A stretch of 42,326 nt of DNA, from the NCBI RefSeq assembly GCF_002895565.1, contig NZ_AZRN01000031.1:1-42326 (forward strand), written 5' to 3'. Below are positions 16,709 to 24,767 of the stretch, piece after piece. The DNA is from Petrotoga mexicana DSM 14811 (lineage in GTDB: Bacteria; Thermotogota; Thermotogae; Petrotogales; Petrotogaceae). The notes under the pieces were generated by a model that did not search any database, was not told the DNA's origin, and saw only the letters and a list, made by a program, of their open reading frames with translations. The position numbers were made by a program, and so were the translations under genes. Numbering within the stretch: the first letter of the stretch is position 1; each line of letters begins with the position of its first letter.

Positions 16709-18421
16709 ATGAATAAAACTATCAAAGAAGATGTATCAATCGTCTTATCTGGTGAAGCCGGTCAAGGGATTCAAACGATAGAAGGATTGTTAACATTTAT
16801 TCTCAAAAGGGAAGGTTATTACGTATTTGCCACAAAAGAGTACATGTCTAGGATTAGAGGTGGAAGTAATTCAACTGAAATAAGGGTAAGCTCTAAACCT
16901 GTAAAAAGTTACGTCGACAAAATAGATATACTCATACCTCTTACAAAAAGTTCTGTTGAACATCTTGGAGACAGAGTGACCGAAGATACTCTGATCATAG
17001 CAGATAACGATTTTTTAAAATTAGAAAATAAAAATCTTTTCAACGTCCCCATCCTTTCTATTGCGAAAGAAATAGGTAACGAAATATATGCAAATATAGT
17101 TGCTGTTGGTGTAATTTTGGGTCTTTTCAAAACAAACATAAAGACTATAGAAGAGTATCTAAAAGAAAGATTTGGAGATAAGGGAGAAAAAATTGTTTCC
17201 GATAACATAAAAGCCGCTTCTGAAGGTTACAAATTAGGTAAAGACTTTTCTGAAAGTGGAGAGATAAAAATAGAGATCTCTGCAAACGAATCTTTAAAAG
17301 ACGATTTATTAATTAGCGGAACCGACGCGGTAGCTCTTGGAGCGTTAGCAGGCAATTGTGATTCAATTTTTTCATATCCAATGACACCTGGATCGGGAGT
17401 TCTAGTTGATTTAGCCAATTTTTCAAAAAATTTCGATATTTTAGTCGAACAAGCCGAAGATGAAATAGCCGCAATCAATATGGCAATAGGTGGATGGTAC
17501 GCAGGAGCAAGATCAATGGTGACCACTTCTGACGGAGGATTTGCTTTAATGGAAGAAGGACTTTCTCTAGCTGGGATGATCGAATCCCCGTTAGTAATTC
17601 ACTTAGCCCAAAGGCCTGCTCCTGCAACAGGTTTACCGACAAGAACCGCTCAGGAAGGCTTGAACCTTGTTATACACGCTGGACATGGCGAATTCCCAAG
17701 GTTGGTTTTCTCTCCTGGTAGCCTTGAACAAGCTTTCTATTTAACTCAAAAGGCTTTTAATATTGCGGATAAATATCAAATCCCCGTATTCATTTTGACA
17801 GATCAATTTTTTGTTGATTCGTATTATAACGTTAAAAAGTTGGACCTTTCCAAAATTGAAAATAAAAAATATTTTGTAGAAACTACTGAAGATTATAAAA
17901 GATATGATCTTTCGAAAGCAAAAAACGGAGTTTCACCAAGAGGTATACCTAACTATGGTAATGGATTAGTTGTTGTAGATAGTGATGAACATGACGAGGA
18001 AGGTCATATAACGGAAGATTTGGATATCCGAATTAAAATGGTGGAAAAAAGACTCAAAAAATTTGAGGCTTTAAAGGAGGATTTTATTTCTCCTGAATTC
18101 TTTGGAAATGATAACTACAAATATCTCGTCGTATGTTGGGGTTCAAATTATAATGTCGTCAAAGAAGCTCTAGAAAATATAAATAACAAGGATCTTGCTA
18201 TGCTTCATTTTAGCCAAGTTTATCCCATCCCGGAAAATGCGGTTGAATTTTTAGAGAAGGCAGAAAAAATAATCGATGTTGAAAATAATGCCACAGGTCA
18301 ATTTGCAAAGTTAATAAGAGCAGAAACTGGCATAAAAATAGATAGTAAGATATTAAAATTCAATGGAATGCCATTTTCAGTTGAAGAGCTAACCGCTAAG
18401 ATAAGGGAGGAATTACAATGA
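16709..18421 (+). CDS. korA: 2-oxoacid:ferredoxin oxidoreductase, fused gamma-alpha subunit
   Basis: Part of a two-gene enzyme that oxidatively decarboxylates a 2-oxoacid to acyl-CoA, passing electrons to ferredoxin. The 570-residue chain starts with the gamma domain (GEAGQGIQ at 14-21, then SRIRGGSNSTEIR) and continues from about residue 203 into the alpha domain (DAVALGALAGNCD, SYPMTPGSG, EQAEDEIAA). This fusion is typical of the KorA class, which uses 2-oxoglutarate or a broad range of 2-oxoacids. The substrate is not fixed by sequence. AGGAGG precedes the ATG by seven bases. Its TGA overlaps the korB ATG by four bases. No separate delta (ferredoxin) gene adjoins it. Confidence 0.93.
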   Translation: MNKTIKEDVSIVLSGEAGQGIQTIEGLLTFILKREGYYVFATKEYMSRIRGGSNSTEIRVSSKPVKSYVDKIDILIPLTKSSVEHLGDRVTEDTLIIADNDFLKLENKNLFNVPILSIAKEIGNEIYANIVAVGVILGLFKTNIKTIEEYLKERFGDKGEKIVSDNIKAASEGYKLGKDFSESGEIKIEISANESLKDDLLISGTDAVALGALAGNCDSIFSYPMTPGSGVLVDLANFSKNFDILVEQAEDEIAAINMAIGGWYAGARSMVTTSDGGFALMEEGLSLAGMIESPLVIHLAQRPAPATGLPTRTAQEGLNLVIHAGHGEFPRLVFSPGSLEQAFYLTQKAFNIADKYQIPVFILTDQFFVDSYYNVKKLDLSKIENKKYFVETTEDYKRYDLSKAKNGVSPRGIPNYGNGLVVVDSDEHDEEGHITEDLDIRIKMVEKRLKKFEALKEDFISPEFFGNDNYKYLVVCWGSNYNVVKEALENINNKDLAMLHFSQVYPIPENAVEFLEKAEKIIDVENNATGQFAKLIRAETGIKIDSKILKFNGMPFSVEELTAKIREELQ

Positions 18422-19296
18422 TAGAAAGAAAAAATATGTTTAGTCTAGAAAATGAAAAAGAATTAGACATTGCTTGGTGCCCAGGCTGTGGAAATTTTGG
18501 AATACTGAATATATTAAAAAAGGCTCTGGAAGAAATGGAAGAAATAACTCCCAACAATTTTGTACTCGTTTCAGGAATAGGACAAGCAGCGAAAATCCCT
18601 CATTACTTTAAAAACAACGCTTTTAATGGTCTTCATGGTAGGACTTTACCCGTTGCCTTTGCCATAAAAGCGACTAATCCAGATTTATACGTAGTAGCTG
18701 AAAGTGGAGATGGAGACATGTACGGTGAAGGCGGCAACCACTTTATCCACAATATGAGAAGAAACATTAACATAACAAACATAGTTCATGATAATAGGGT
18801 TTATGGACTGACGAAAGGCCAGGCTTCTCCTACTTCACAACAGGGAATGGTCACCCCTGTTCAAGTAAACGGAGTAATACTTAACCCCTTCAATCCTATT
18901 GCCGTTGCTATAGCCAATGGAGCCACATTTGTAGCACGGGCTTTTGTGGGAGATATGCAAAACACGAAAGAAATTATTAAAAAAGCTATTAGACATAATG
19001 GCTATGCTCTAATTGATTTGTTCCAACCATGTGTGACGTTCAATAAAATAAACACTTACGCCTGGTTTAATGAACATACTTACAAATTAGGGGAAGATTA
19101 CGATCCATCAGATAAAATGCAAGCTCTACAAATAGCTTTCCAAGAGGACAAAATTCCTTTAGGTATAATATATGAAGAAAAGGGAAAACCAACTTTTGAA
19201 GAGCAATTGACTATTTATAAGCAAAACAAAGATCCACTTTTTAAAAGAAGCATAGATTTAAACAAATTAGAAAGTTTCATAAACTCAATGAGATAA
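18418..19296 (+). CDS. korB: 2-oxoacid:ferredoxin oxidoreductase, beta (TPP-binding) subunit
   Basis: A 292-residue catalytic partner of KorA that binds thiamine pyrophosphate and a 4Fe-4S cluster. WCPGCG at residues 20-25 supplies two cluster cysteines. The TPP-Mg motif is GDGD at 97-100, running to Asn126 in HDNRVYGLTKGQ. SGIGQAAK and HGRTLPVA are usual family blocks. It lacks the extra C-terminal arm of larger pyruvate enzymes, consistent with the 2-oxoglutarate/2-oxoacid class. It is translationally coupled to korA, and the peroxiredoxin gene starts 12 bases after its stop. Confidence 0.94.
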   Translation: MIERKNMFSLENEKELDIAWCPGCGNFGILNILKKALEEMEEITPNNFVLVSGIGQAAKIPHYFKNNAFNGLHGRTLPVAFAIKATNPDLYVVAESGDGDMYGEGGNHFIHNMRRNINITNIVHDNRVYGLTKGQASPTSQQGMVTPVQVNGVILNPFNPIAVAIANGATFVARAFVGDMQNTKEIIKKAIRHNGYALIDLFQPCVTFNKINTYAWFNEHTYKLGEDYDPSDKMQALQIAFQEDKIPLGIIYEEKGKPTFEEQLTIYKQNKDPLFKRSIDLNKLESFINSMR

Positions 19297-19307
19297 GAGG
19301 TGATACC

Positions 19308-19763
19308 ATGGCATTGAAAGTTGGAGACGCGGCTCCCAATTTTAAATTGAAAGATCAAAATGGTGATGAAATTTCTTTATCTGGCTTTAAAGGAAAAAAG
19401 GTTCTGCTTTCCTTCCACCCTCTAGCTTGGACTGGGGTTTGCGAAACACAGATGAAAAACTTAGATTTAAAATACAACGAATTAGAAAAACTCAACGTTG
19501 TACCTTTAGGAATCAGTGTTGATTCATCACCTTCAAAAAAAGCATGGGCTCAAAGTATGAAAATCAACAAACTTAAACTTTTGTCAGATTTTTGGCCCCA
19601 TGGAGAAGTTGCTAGAAAATATGGTATATTCGATGAAGAAAACGGTTTTTCCAAAAGAGCGAATTTTTTAATCGACGAAGAAGGAAAAATTGAATTTGTA
19701 AAAGTTTACGAATTAAGAGATCAACCAGATTTAAATGAAATTATGAATTCTATCAAAAGATGA
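19308..19763 (+). CDS. Peroxiredoxin, 1-Cys (AhpC/TSA family)
   Basis: Reduces hydrogen peroxide and organic peroxides in the cytoplasm. The 151-residue thioredoxin-fold protein has the peroxidatic motif P38-x3-T42-x2-C45 (PLAWTGVC) and the supporting Arg117. Cys45 is the only cysteine, so there is no resolving cysteine and it should work as a 1-Cys enzyme with an external thiol. Its place 12 bases behind the oxygen-sensitive iron-sulfur enzyme KorAB suggests protection of that enzyme. AGAGGTG precedes the ATG. A hairpin terminator follows. Confidence 0.93.
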   Translation: MALKVGDAAPNFKLKDQNGDEISLSGFKGKKVLLSFHPLAWTGVCETQMKNLDLKYNELEKLNVVPLGISVDSSPSKKAWAQSMKINKLKLLSDFWPHGEVARKYGIFDEENGFSKRANFLIDEEGKIEFVKVYELRDQPDLNEIMNSIKR

Positions 19764-19775
19764 AAGAAATTTAAA

Positions 19776-19809
19776 TAGGCTTCGACAAAAAGTTCGAAGC
19801 CTAATTTAT
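19776..19809 (+). terminator. Terminator of the korAB-peroxiredoxin operon
   Basis: A perfect 10-bp stem (TAGGCTTCGA at 19776-19785 with TCGAAGCCTA at 19794-19803) has an 8-base loop and is followed by ATTTATT. The T tract is interrupted, so some readthrough into the DUF192 gene is possible; that gene has no obvious promoter of its own. Confidence 0.75.
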
Positions 19810-19828
19810 TATAATGGAGTTAAAAATT

Positions 19829-20305
19829 ATGCAGAAAATTGCTTTCATCCTTTTAATTTCGATAATTTTCTTCACCAATTTATTTAGTCAATCGATAAAT
19901 ATACCGGAATTTCCAAAAGGGACTCTAACCATTTCGCAAGAGGGAAGTATTGTAACGATTCCTATTGAAATTGCTAATACGAACGAATTAAGAGAATTTG
20001 GTTTGATGTACAAAGAAGATATTCCGGAAGATTATGGAATGCTTTTTGTATTTCCAACCCCTGGAATAAGAGGCTTTTGGATGAAAAACACCTTTGTTGA
20101 ACTCGACATCGCTTTTATAGATAGCAGTGGAACAATATTAGATATACAAAACATGAAACCTTGTGAAGAATCAACCTGCCCTATTTACATAATTTACAAA
20201 CCTTTCAAGTTTGCTTTAGAAGTAAAAGCAGGTTTCTTTGATCGATACGGATTCACTGAAGGAGCAAAAATTGAATGGTCAATCAAGGAATTTCAAAACC
20301 ATTGA
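19829..20305 (+). CDS. Exported DUF192-family protein
   Basis: A 158-residue protein with a signal peptide (MQKIAFILLISIIFFTNLFS). The mature part is a DUF192 domain: REFGLMYKEDIPEDYGMLFVF, GFWMKNTFVELDIAFID, and a final FALEVKAGF strand. Archaeal and bacterial members are small secreted beta-barrels of unknown function. The conserved FWMKNT block is intact. The ATG at 19829 is preferred over one at 19814 because GGAG sits nine bases before it and the signal peptide begins directly. Its stop codon lies within the -35 box of the tRNA-Ser promoter. Confidence 0.85.
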   Translation: MQKIAFILLISIIFFTNLFSQSINIPEFPKGTLTISQEGSIVTIPIEIANTNELREFGLMYKEDIPEDYGMLFVFPTPGIRGFWMKNTFVELDIAFIDSSGTILDIQNMKPCEESTCPIYIIYKPFKFALEVKAGFFDRYGFTEGAKIEWSIKEFQNH

Positions 20306-20330
20306 CATTGTCTTTAAATAAAGATATAAT
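20302..20330 (+). promoter_or_regulatory. Consensus sigma70-type promoter upstream of tRNA-Ser
   Basis: TTGACA (20302-20307), a 17-base spacer and TATAAT (20325-20330) form a perfect consensus. The -35 overlaps the stop codon of the DUF192 gene. Transcription would start near 20337, about 112 bases before the tRNA. A weaker TTGAAC-17-TAAATA pair (20404-20432) lies closer to it. The 112-base stretch contains a possible 23-codon frame from a GTG at 20350 without a ribosome site, and nothing else recognisable. Confidence 0.8.
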
Positions 20331-20448
20331 TATAAGGCTGAACTACTCAGTGGATTTTGAAGGTTTAGAACCAGAAATTTTTACCAGAAAGTATCTAAAA
20401 GGTTTGAACCTTATTGAATAAATATTTAAATAGTTAACAATAACTTGT

Positions 20449-20537
20449 GGAGGCGTGCACCGAATTGGCTAAGGGGCCGGTCTCGAAAACCGGTGGGGTT
20501 TATCCCCTTGTGGGTTCGAGTCCCACCGCCTCCGCCA
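20449..20537 (+). tRNA. tRNA-Ser(CGA)
   Basis: Acceptor arms GGAGGCG (20449-20455) and CGCCTCC (20527-20533) pair fully, followed by discriminator G and an encoded CCA. The anticodon loop CTCGAAA between CCGGT and ACCGG gives anticodon CGA. A long variable arm (GGGG...CCCC) marks a class II serine tRNA. The T loop is GTTCGAGTC within GTGG/CCAC. Only 27 bases separate it from the mmtA ATG, with no terminator between. Confidence 0.95.
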
Positions 20538-20564
20538 ATTTTTATATGAGGAGGGAAGTAAAAG

Positions 20565-22595
20565 ATGCCCATTCTATATGAAATTAATAAATACCTACAA
20601 AGTAAAATTTCACAGGGGAAAGACGATTACGCAATACCGAAAAGATGGATGCCACCTAATTATACTGGTAAAGTTAAACTAGCAGGGAGAAAGTTTTTTG
20701 TTAATCCCTATGAGTTTATATCCAATATAATCGATAATCTATCAAAAAATTCTGCAAAAGACGTGGATTACAGCAAGCCTCTTTCTTTTATTAAAAATAT
20801 TAAAGAACCGGATTGGATCAAAACTAGCATACTTTATTCAGCTCATGTACGAGCTACGGCTGCATATGTTCATGATCAAACCACTTTATTCGTTCCGATA
20901 GACGAAAAAGGTTACACTGAATCAGGTACTTTCCTAAAAATGTTGATGTTAATACCCTATTTTGCTACTTATAACGTCGATAGTATATATTTACTTCCAA
21001 TAACTCAAGCCAGCAACAAATTTAAAAAAGGTGAAGTAGGTTCACCATACGCAGTTAAGAATTTCTTCTCCGTAGAAAAAGATTATCACGATACTCTTTT
21101 GGGAAATGAATTTACCCCTAATCAAGAATTCGGAGCTTTTGTTGAAGCAGCTCATATGGCTGGAATGAGGGTATTGTTAGACTTTGTACCAAGAACAGGA
21201 GCCAGGGACAACGATCTTATTTTGGAACATCCCGATTGGTTCTATTGGATAGATATAGACGAAATGAACGGTTTTGCTCCTCCTACAGTTAAAGAGCTTG
21301 GATTTGTTCAACCAAGCAAAGAAAATTTAAAAATTGTGTACAATGACGAACAAGTCAAAAATCATCTTAAAAAATTCAGATGGGATCCAAAAACTCAGGA
21401 GCCACAAAAATGGGAGAATTTTATAAAAAGAAATAAAAATAACCCAGATTTTTTGGATGAGATAGCAAAAGAGTTTAAAGTAATTACCGTTCCAGGATTT
21501 TCAGATTGGATAAATGATCCCCAACCAGCATGGGAAGATGTTACTTTCTTAAGACTCTATCTTTCTCATCCAGAAGAAGCCCTAAACTATATAGATGGGG
21601 CAAATCAACCTCCTTATGTGCTCTTTGACGTGGTTAAATCGAGTTTGTTCCCAGGGAAAGAAAAGAATACCGAACTTTGGAACTTAATAGCAAATATTAT
21701 CCCATTCTATCAAAAAAATTTCGGTATAGATGGTGCTAGGTTGGACATGGGCCATGCTCTACCTGATGAACTTGAACATGAAATTATAAAAAGGGCGAAA
21801 GAATACGACCCTGCCTTTGTAATAATAGCGGAAGAATTGAGTATGGACAATCATATAAAAGCTAAAAAAAGTGGCTACGATGGAATTTTGGGAAATTCAT
21901 GGTGGGCTGAGCCAAGAATAAAAGAAGGCTGGTTCAAAAAATTCATTTCAGAAATAGCACCAAAAATATCTTTACCTACATTTGCTACGGCAGAGACACC
22001 AGATACCCCAAGAGCGGTTACAAGAGAAGGTAAAGAAACTTTCTCAAAATTAACAGCGGTGGTAAATACTTTCATGCCAAACGGAATAACATTCATAAAC
22101 TCTGGATATGAGCTTTTTGAACCTCAACCTATGAACACAGGCCTAGATGTAGAAGATCCTGTGGAAGAAAGATTTAAAAATTTACCTTCAACAGATCAAT
22201 TTTATGGCAAACTCGCATTCTTTGATTGGTATGTATTGCACTGGGATACAGACCATCATATGGTGAAATTACTTTCCTTACTAGGCACACTAAAAGAGGA
22301 AGTCAAAGATCTTTTGAAAAATCCTAACAATTACCATTTTATTGATTTTTCTGATGATGCAAGTGCAATGTTTTGGTGGAACGGAGAAAAAGGAGTTGTA
22401 ATAGCTATCAATACCAACTTTAAAAATCCTTATTTCTTCGATATAGACCTTGGATATTATACCTGGAAAAGTGATCATAACATACAAACAAAATTGGAAA
22501 ATTACAGAAGAGGAGAAAGCTCTTGGAACGTTCAGGATGCACATTTAAGAGTAACAATCAATCCGGGAGAAGCTAGAGTGTTTTTTATACATTAA
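20565..22595 (+). CDS. mmtA: Maltosyltransferase, GH13 alpha-amylase superfamily
   Basis: Transfers maltosyl units between alpha-1,4-glucans and malto-oligosaccharides in the cytoplasm. The 676-residue chain is collinear with the Thermotoga maritima maltosyltransferase as I remember it: KPLSFIKNIKEPDWIKTS, AGMRVLLDFVPRTGARDND, HPDWFYWI, PGFSDWINDPQPAWEDVTF, YGKLAFFDWYVLHWD. The GH13 catalytic residues are Asp394 (GARLDMGHA), Glu423 (IIAEELS) and Asp480 (AETPDTPR). No signal peptide is present. GAGGAGGG precedes the ATG. No promoter is visible in the 27 bases after tRNA-Ser, so it is probably co-transcribed with the tRNA. It ends at a hairpin shared with convergent ppk. The family has been described mainly from Thermotogales. 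Confidence 0.93.
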   Translation: MPILYEINKYLQSKISQGKDDYAIPKRWMPPNYTGKVKLAGRKFFVNPYEFISNIIDNLSKNSAKDVDYSKPLSFIKNIKEPDWIKTSILYSAHVRATAAYVHDQTTLFVPIDEKGYTESGTFLKMLMLIPYFATYNVDSIYLLPITQASNKFKKGEVGSPYAVKNFFSVEKDYHDTLLGNEFTPNQEFGAFVEAAHMAGMRVLLDFVPRTGARDNDLILEHPDWFYWIDIDEMNGFAPPTVKELGFVQPSKENLKIVYNDEQVKNHLKKFRWDPKTQEPQKWENFIKRNKNNPDFLDEIAKEFKVITVPGFSDWINDPQPAWEDVTFLRLYLSHPEEALNYIDGANQPPYVLFDVVKSSLFPGKEKNTELWNLIANIIPFYQKNFGIDGARLDMGHALPDELEHEIIKRAKEYDPAFVIIAEELSMDNHIKAKKSGYDGILGNSWWAEPRIKEGWFKKFISEIAPKISLPTFATAETPDTPRAVTREGKETFSKLTAVVNTFMPNGITFINSGYELFEPQPMNTGLDVEDPVEERFKNLPSTDQFYGKLAFFDWYVLHWDTDHHMVKLLSLLGTLKEEVKDLLKNPNNYHFIDFSDDASAMFWWNGEKGVVIAINTNFKNPYFFDIDLGYYTWKSDHNIQTKLENYRRGESSWNVQDAHLRVTINPGEARVFFIH

Positions 22596-22618
22596 AAAGG
22601 GCTTTTAGCCCTTTTTTA
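22594..22618. terminator. Bidirectional terminator between mmtA and ppk
   Basis: AAAAGGGCT and AGCCCTTTT pair around a TTT loop, with T runs on the 3' side in both directions. It overlaps the stop codons of both convergent genes. Confidence 0.88.
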
Positions 22619-24754
22619 TTTTAATTTTGGAAAGTTAAACTTGTCGACTTCTTGCTTTTTTATAAATTTTCTAAACTTTTTCTTTGCTTCCTTCATCAGC
22701 TCATCTTGAACTATAAACAATTTTGACTTTTTCTCCGTTGGTCTTTTATACTCTCCATTCGGTTGTAACTCTCTTGCTTTGAAATTATCTTTTAGATAAA
22801 GGTTCAATACATATATCAATCGCTGCTTCAAATCTTCCTGCTCTATTGGTATCAAAGATTCAACTCTCCTATCCAGATTTCTAGGCATTAGATCGGCACT
22901 TGATATAAATAATTTAGGTAATCCATTATTTTCAAAATAATATATTCTACTATGTTCTAAATACCTTCCCACTATACTTCTAACCGTTATACCTTCACTA
23001 ACACCTTTTATTCCTACTTTTAAAGCACATATCCCTCTAACGATCAAGTTAACCTTTACACCGGCCATGGATGCCTTATATAAAGCTTTTATTATAGATA
23101 CATCTAGTAAGGAATTAACTTTTATTATTATTCTCCCTTTTCCACCTTTTTTAACTGCATCTATTTCATTATCAATCCATCGTAAAAAAGTTTCCCTTAA
23201 ACTTGTAGGGGCAACTCCTAATTTTTTCCATGTTGGAGGTTTTGAATAACCCGTTAAGATGTTGAACAGTGCTGATACATCTTGAGCATAACTTTCCTTA
23301 CAAGTAAAAAAATCTATATCTTCATATAATTTTGCAGTTATGTAATTGTAATTCCCTGTACTCATATGAACGTATCTCTTGATCCCACTTTCTTCTCTTC
23401 TAACAATCAACAATAGTTTTGCATGTACTTTTAATCCGACAAGCCCATAAACAACGTGGCAACCCGCTTTTTCCAACTCCTTAGCCCATTGGATATTATT
23501 TTCTTCATCAAATCTGGCTTTGACTTCTACCACAACGGTAACTTGCTTGCCGTTCTCTGCTGCTTTAATAAGATAATCTATGATTGGAGATGTTTTCCCA
23601 ACTCGGTACAAAGTTTGTTTGATTGCCAACACTTGAGGATCTTCTGCCGCCTGCCTTAAAAAATCTATCACATGCTCAAAAGACTCATAAGGGCGGTGTA
23701 AAAGAACATCTTTTTCCCTAAGTACCTTAAAGATATCCTCTTTGCCATAAAAGCTTGGGGAAGGTTGGGGAGAATAATACTCAAATTTTAAATGCTCATA
23801 CCCTTCTAAATTAGCAATTTCCATAAGAGAACTCAAATCTAAAAGATTGGAAATCTCATAAATATTATCACTTCTTAAATTTAGTGCATTTACAAGGAAA
23901 TTCCTCAGGTTCTTTCCCATATTTTTGGATATTTCTAATTTGACAGGAAAACCTGTTTTTCTTTCTTTAAGTGAACTTTCTATCTCAATTAACAAATCTC
24001 TGGCATCATCTTCGTCAATAGAAAGGTCTCCATCACGTGTGATTCTAAACTCAGAAATCTCAATTACTTTGTATCCGCTAAAAAATAAATCAGAATGCAT
24101 TTTTAAAAGATCTTCAGTTAAAAATAAACATGTGCCATCCGTGCAGGGAATATTTATAAATCTTGGAAAAATCGTTGGTAAGGGTATAAAAGCATATAAC
24201 CTTTCCTCTTTTTCATCTTCTAACTCCACAACTAGATTTATGCCGCTACCAGGTAATATCGGAAATGGTCTACTTTGATCGACAGCCATGGGAGTTACTA
24301 CGGGAAAAACCGTCGTTTGAAAATAATTATCTAAAAACTCCTTTTTTTCTTCATCAATCTCATTAACTTTGAGAACTTTGATGTTCTCCTTTCCTAAAGA
24401 AGGTAGTAGCTCACTTTCTAAACATTTATATTGCATTTCCACCATTTCATGTGTTTTTTGTGAGATCTTCATTAATTGATCTCTAGGTGTTAAGCCAGAA
24501 ATATCCATTCCACCGAAACCAGCTTGAAGTTGTTCTTCCAAGCCAGCTACCCTTATCATGAAAAACTCTTCAAGATTGGATGAGGTTATGGAAAGAAATT
24601 TGACTCTTTCTAAAAGAGGGTTTGTTGTATCATAGGCTTCCTCTAATACTCTAAAATTAAAGTCCAACCAACTTAGCTCTCTATTATTATAATATTTGTA
24701 ATCGTTCAAATCTATTTTCTTTTCTTTTCTTCTGTTGCTACTAGTTTTTGCCAT
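22616..24754 (-). CDS. ppk: Polyphosphate kinase 1
   Basis: Makes inorganic polyphosphate from the ATP gamma-phosphate through a phospho-histidine, usually at the membrane. The chain is about 712 residues, normal for PPK1. Landmarks: YYNRELSWLDFNFRVLEEA at the N-terminus, VLLHRPYESFEHV, QTLYRVG, the autophosphorylated His444 in KVHAKLLL, and STGNYN just after. The second phospholipase-D-like domain has ISSADLMPRNLDRR. The ATG at 24754 is preferred; another ATG three codons upstream falls immediately against AAAGGG, too close to be used. It is the last gene of the polyphosphate operon, 13 bases after ppx. Confidence 0.96.
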   Translation of the reverse strand: MAKTSSNRRKEKKIDLNDYKYYNNRELSWLDFNFRVLEEAYDTTNPLLERVKFLSITSSNLEEFFMIRVAGLEEQLQAGFGGMDISGLTPRDQLMKISQKTHEMVEMQYKCLESELLPSLGKENIKVLKVNEIDEEKKEFLDNYFQTTVFPVVTPMAVDQSRPFPILPGSGINLVVELEDEKEERLYAFIPLPTIFPRFINIPCTDGTCLFLTEDLLKMHSDLFFSGYKVIEISEFRITRDGDLSIDEDDARDLLIEIESSLKERKTGFPVKLEISKNMGKNLRNFLVNALNLRSDNIYEISNLLDLSSLMEIANLEGYEHLKFEYYSPQPSPSFYGKEDIFKVLREKDVLLHRPYESFEHVIDFLRQAAEDPQVLAIKQTLYRVGKTSPIIDYLIKAAENGKQVTVVVEVKARFDEENNIQWAKELEKAGCHVVYGLVGLKVHAKLLLIVRREESGIKRYVHMSTGNYNYITAKLYEDIDFFTCKESYAQDVSALFNILTGYSKPPTWKKLGVAPTSLRETFLRWIDNEIDAVKKGGKGRIIIKVNSLLDVSIIKALYKASMAGVKVNLIVRGICALKVGIKGVSEGITVRSIVGRYLEHSRIYYFENNGLPKLFISSADLMPRNLDRRVESLIPIEQEDLKQRLIYVLNLYLKDNFKARELQPNGEYKRPTEKKSKLFIVQDELMKEAKKKFRKFIKKQEVDKFNFPKLK

Positions 24755-24767
24755 AAATCTCATCCCT

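Noticed and set aside
20350..20421. 23-codon frame from a GTG in the leader of tRNA-Ser
   Set aside because: No Shine-Dalgarno, no recognisable similarity, and very short; kept only as a remark on the leader.
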